A stretch of 8,047 bases of DNA from an uncultured Clostridium sp. (GTDB taxonomy: Bacteria > Bacillota > Clostridia > Lachnospirales > Lachnospiraceae), in assembly GCA_958349075.1 (NCBI GenBank), contig CATWBR010000201.1, positions 1 to 8,047 of the forward strand, written 5' to 3'. The notes beneath the pieces were generated by a model. That model saw only the letters and a program-made list of their open reading frames with translations, searched no databases and was not told where the DNA came from. The position numbers and the translations under genes were made by a program. This document shows positions 5,809 to 8,047 of this stretch, in pieces; the first letter of the stretch is position 1; each line of letters begins with the position of its first letter.

Positions 5809-6660
5809 ATGGAAGTGATTGTTGCAAAGACAGCCGGTTTCTGCTTTGGCGTTAAGCGGGCTGTCGATCAGGTTTATGAACAGATTGAAAAGGGCAAAAC
5901 GCCGATTTTTACCTTCGGTCCGATTATCCACAATGAAGAGGTGGTCCGGGATCTGGAGGAGAAGGGTGTAAAAGTCATCGAGACGGAAGAAGAGCTGAAA
6001 GGGCTGACGGAGGGTGTGGTGGTAATCCGTTCCCACGGTGTCGGAAAAGAGGTTTACGACATCCTGGAGGAGAAGGGAATCGAGATTGTCGACGCCACGT
6101 GTCCCTTTGTAAAAAAGATACACCGCATTGTCAGAGAGCAGAATGAGGCCGGCCGCCGTGTCATCATTGTGGGAAATGGCAGCCATCCGGAAGTCGAGGG
6201 AATAAAAGGATGGGGAAATGACGATACTCTAGTCATCCAGACGGTTGAAGAATTTGAAAAATTACACATTACAGAGGGTGAAAAGCTGTGTATTGTTGCC
6301 CAGACGACATTTAACTACAATAAATTTCAAGATTTAGTTGAAAAAATTTCTAAAACGCGTTATGATATACTTGTTTTAAATACGATTTGCAATGCAACAC
6401 AGGAAAGACAAGTGGAAGCAAGGCAGATAGCTTCACAGGTTGATGTTATGATTGTCATCGGAGGAAGGAACAGTTCTAACACTCAGAAGTTGTATGAGAT
6501 TTGCCGAAGGGAATGTAAGGAGACTTACTATATCCAGACACTGAAAGATTTCAAACCTGAAAAGGCAGGTTCTGTGCGCAGCGTAGGTATTACAGCAGGG
6601 GCATCAACCCCGAATCAAATTATCGAGGAGGTTCATACTAATGTCAGAATTAAGTTTTGA
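5809..6660 (+). CDS. ispH: 4-hydroxy-3-methylbut-2-enyl diphosphate reductase
   Basis: IspH (LytB) catalyses the last step of the MEP pathway, reducing HMBPP to IPP and DMAPP with a [4Fe-4S] cluster. The 283-residue protein has the three cluster cysteines Cys12 ('TAGFCFGV'), Cys98 ('DATCPFVKK') and Cys194 ('NTICNATQERQ'). The substrate-site residues His41, His76, His126 and Glu128 ('GSHPEVEG') are present, as is the 'GGRNSSNTQKL' motif near residue 220. I chose the ATG at 5809, with AAGGTGG (5797-5803) five bases before it. This puts the first cysteine at position 12, as in the family; a TTG at 5788 would add seven residues without a good ribosome binding site. The gene ends 20 bases inside rpsA in a different frame. 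From about 6240 its base composition turns markedly AT-rich. Confidence 0.97.
   Translation: MEVIVAKTAGFCFGVKRAVDQVYEQIEKGKTPIFTFGPIIHNEEVVRDLEEKGVKVIETEEELKGLTEGVVVIRSHGVGKEVYDILEEKGIEIVDATCPFVKKIHRIVREQNEAGRRVIIVGNGSHPEVEGIKGWGNDDTLVIQTVEEFEKLHITEGEKLCIVAQTTFNYNKFQDLVEKISKTRYDILVLNTICNATQERQVEARQIASQVDVMIVIGGRNSSNTQKLYEICRRECKETYYIQTLKDFKPEKAGSVRSVGITAGASTPNQIIEEVHTNVRIKF
6338..6366 (+). promoter_or_regulatory. Candidate internal sigma-A promoter inside ispH, reading into rpsA
   Basis: TTGAAA (6338-6343, five of six to TTGACA) and TATGAT (6361-6366, five of six to TATAAT) are separated by exactly 17 bases (6344-6360). They lie in the most AT-rich part of the window. Transcription would start near 6373, about 268 bases before the rpsA ATG. 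A weaker overlapping pair is TTGTTG (6293-6298) with TACAAT (6316-6321), also 17 apart. A separate promoter would make sense, because S1 is needed in far larger amounts than IspH. Not proven by sequence alone. Confidence 0.5.
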
Positions 6661-7780
6661 ACAAATGTTTGAAGAATCATCAATTAAGCGATTACGTGCA
6701 GGAGAGGCAGTTACCGGTCAGGTCATCGGCGTAAAAGAAGATGAAATTATTCTCAGTATCGCTGGAAGTAAGTCAGAAGGTATTATTACGAAAAGTGAAT
6801 TCACGAATGAACCAAATGTGGATTTAACAACAAAAGTTTCCGTAGGGGACGAGCTGGAAGTAAAAGTTCTCAAAGTAAATGACGGCGAAGGAATGGCTGC
6901 TTTATCTTACAAGAGACTGGCTGCCGACAAGGGATTAAAACGCCTGAAAGAAGCATTCGAGAACAAAGAAGTACTGACAGAGAAAGTTACACAGGTTATG
7001 GAAAAAGGTCTTGTTGTTGAAGTGGAAGGAACAAGGGTATTCATCCCTGCAAGCATGGTTTCCGATACTTACGACAAAGATTTATCCAAATATGCAGGCC
7101 AGGAGATCGAATTCGTGGTAACAGAGTTCAATCCGAACGGCAGAAGAAGCAGAATCATCGGCGACAGAAAACAGCTTCTGCTTGCTAAGAAAGCTGCTAT
7201 GCAGAAAGAATTATTTGCAAAGATTGCTGTTGGCCAGACAGTTGAGGGTGTTGTTAAGAATGTAACAGATTTCGGCGCATTCATCGACCTCGGCGGAGCT
7301 GACGGTTTACTTCATATCTCCGAGATGTCCTGGGGCAGAGTTGAGAACCCGAAGAAGGTTTTCAAAGTTGGTGATAAAGTGACGGCTCTGATTAAAGACA
7401 TCAACGGCGAGAAGGTTGCATTAAGCCTTAAGTTCCCGGAGACCAATCCGTGGGCTAACGCTGCAGAGAAATATGCAGTAGGCAACATTGTAGAAGGTAA
7501 AGTAGCACGTATGACTGATTTCGGCGCATTCGTTGAGCTGGAGCCAGGCGTAGATGCTCTGCTTCACGTATCCCAGATTTCCAGAGAGCACGTTGAGAAA
7601 CCATCCGACGTATTATCTGCAGGCCAGATCATCACAGCAAGAGTTGTAGACTTCAACGAAGGTGACAGAAAGATCAGCCTCAGCACAAAAGCCCTGGAGG
7701 CTCCGGCAGAGATGTACAATGATGGAGACATCGCTGATGTCGATATCGATGCAGTTGCTGCTCAGGAGGATGCTGAGTAA
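6641..7780 (+). CDS. rpsA: 30S ribosomal protein S1 (four S1 domains)
   Basis: A 379-residue protein with four S1 RNA-binding (OB-fold) domains at about 20-92, 108-178, 197-265 and 279-351. Domains 3 and 4 carry the strongest signature ('VTDFGAFIDLGGADGLLHISEMS' at 208-230, 'MTDFGAFVELEPGVDALLHVSQIS' at 291-314). E. coli S1 has six domains; four is usual for Clostridia and other Firmicutes. The tail (about 352-379) is acidic and likely disordered. In E. coli S1 helps the ribosome bind and unfold mRNA; how far this holds for four-domain S1 proteins of Firmicutes is less clear. The start has GAGGAGG (6625-6631) nine bases upstream, inside ispH, and overlaps ispH by 20 bases. Base composition is more AT-rich than in the upstream genes, with frequent AAA, GAA and GTT codons, fitting high expression. 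It is followed by a clear terminator. Confidence 0.94.
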   Translation: MSELSFEQMFEESSIKRLRAGEAVTGQVIGVKEDEIILSIAGSKSEGIITKSEFTNEPNVDLTTKVSVGDELEVKVLKVNDGEGMAALSYKRLAADKGLKRLKEAFENKEVLTEKVTQVMEKGLVVEVEGTRVFIPASMVSDTYDKDLSKYAGQEIEFVVTEFNPNGRRSRIIGDRKQLLLAKKAAMQKELFAKIAVGQTVEGVVKNVTDFGAFIDLGGADGLLHISEMSWGRVENPKKVFKVGDKVTALIKDINGEKVALSLKFPETNPWANAAEKYAVGNIVEGKVARMTDFGAFVELEPGVDALLHVSQISREHVEKPSDVLSAGQIITARVVDFNEGDRKISLSTKALEAPAEMYNDGDIADVDIDAVAAQEDAE

Positions 7781-7810
7781 TCAGGATCGCGATAATAGAT
7801 TAAAATTTAG

Positions 7811-7841
7811 GACGTCTGCCGGATTGGCAGGCGTCTTTTTT
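7811..7841 (+). terminator. Rho-independent terminator of rpsA
   Basis: Stem GACGTCTGCC (7811-7820) pairs with GGCAGGCGTC (7826-7835) over ten base pairs, one of them G-T, with loop GGATT. Six T residues follow (7836-7841). It lies 31 bases after the rpsA stop and ends the block. Confidence 0.95.
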
Positions 7842-7918
7842 ATACCATAGGAAAGTGCTCCTATTATTCTGGGGGAAGTCTTCAGTCCCGGGCGGAGGAT
7901 GATATGGGTGAGGGATCC

Positions 7919-8043
7919 GGAAGAAAGAAATCTGCTGCGGGGACCGCTCGCGCTTGCGGAATGCGCAGTGGATGCTAAGACGCCACAACACGGCGTCCAA
8001 GCACCGGCGGATTCCAATGTCCCCTCCGCAGATTTTTTCTTCC
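7919..8043. repeat. Terminal inverted-repeat element with inner hairpin; structured RNA or palindromic repeat
   Basis: The left arm 7919-7944 and right arm 8019-8043 are inverted repeats of about 25 bases, with one bulged G (near 7927) and two mismatches. The best-paired parts are AAATCTGC/GCAGATTT and GGGGAC/GTCCCC. Inside, GACGCC (7979-7984) pairs with GGCGTC (7992-7997) around loop ACAACAC, extended by TGCT (7973-7976)/AGCA (8000-8003). GGAAT (7958-7962) pairs with ATTCC (8011-8015). The right arm holds a run of six T (8033-8038), so on the + strand the foot resembles a terminator. The first terminator already ends rpsA, so this is either a second, possibly bidirectional terminator for a convergent gene beyond the edge, a small structured RNA, or a mobile-type palindromic repeat. 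The stretch 7842-7918 before it shows nothing I recognise. Confidence 0.55.
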
Positions 8044-8047
8044 TCCT

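Noticed and set aside
7781..8017. Minus-strand open frames of 66-78 codons after rpsA
   Set aside because: They run through the rpsA terminator and the inverted-repeat element and have no convincing domain.
7899..8047. Plus-strand open frame starting MIWVRDPEE and open to the window edge, and a 24-codon frame from 7904
   Set aside because: Both run through the palindromic element. The Shine-Dalgarno sequence abuts the 7899 start, and the translations show no domain. I cannot exclude that the first continues as a real gene past the edge.
1..8047. CRISPR array, tRNA, rRNA, transposase or attachment site
   Set aside because: No regularly spaced repeats, cloverleaf, rRNA-like stretch or transposase motif was seen on either strand.

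Overview
The window most likely comes from an anaerobic Firmicute of the Lachnospiraceae (Clostridium cluster XIVa type). Evidence: the order BaiN/RdsA-type flavoprotein - cmk - ispH - rpsA, a four-domain S1 protein, the MEP isoprenoid pathway (ispH), a DUF3783 gene, strong AGGAGG-like ribosome binding sites and mid-range GC with local AT-rich patches. Genus cannot be told from this sequence alone. All eight supported genes lie on the + strand and are tightly packed.

Left block (1-3698): a LysR-type regulator cut at its 5' end by the window edge; a radical SAM protein of the spore-photoproduct-lyase-like family (overlaps the regulator by 10 bases); a small DUF3783 protein; and a two-domain polyphosphate:AMP phosphotransferase. 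Spacings of -10, +31 and +15 bases suggest one transcript.

Right block (3754-7780): a BaiN/RdsA-type FAD oxidoreductase, cytidylate kinase (cmk), HMBPP reductase (ispH) and ribosomal protein S1 (rpsA). Flavoprotein/cmk and ispH/rpsA overlap by 16 and 20 bases. A candidate sigma-A promoter straddles the end of the phosphotransferase gene and would start this block. A second, better-looking one lies in an AT-rich stretch inside ispH and could feed rpsA separately. A clear intrinsic terminator follows rpsA.

Right edge (7842-8047): no recognised gene. It holds a roughly 125-base element bounded by long imperfect inverted repeats with an inner hairpin and an exit T-tract, either a structured RNA/terminator or a dispersed palindromic repeat.

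The right block is core housekeeping: CMP phosphorylation, isoprenoid precursor synthesis and translation. The left block pairs a regulator and a possible DNA-repair-linked radical SAM enzyme with polyphosphate-driven ADP formation. I see no CRISPR array, insertion sequence, tRNA or rRNA. I do not see strong evidence for a new multi-gene system. The points most worth a second look are the terminal inverted-repeat element, the internal ispH promoter candidate, the flavoprotein leader and the clamp-like tail of the radical SAM protein.
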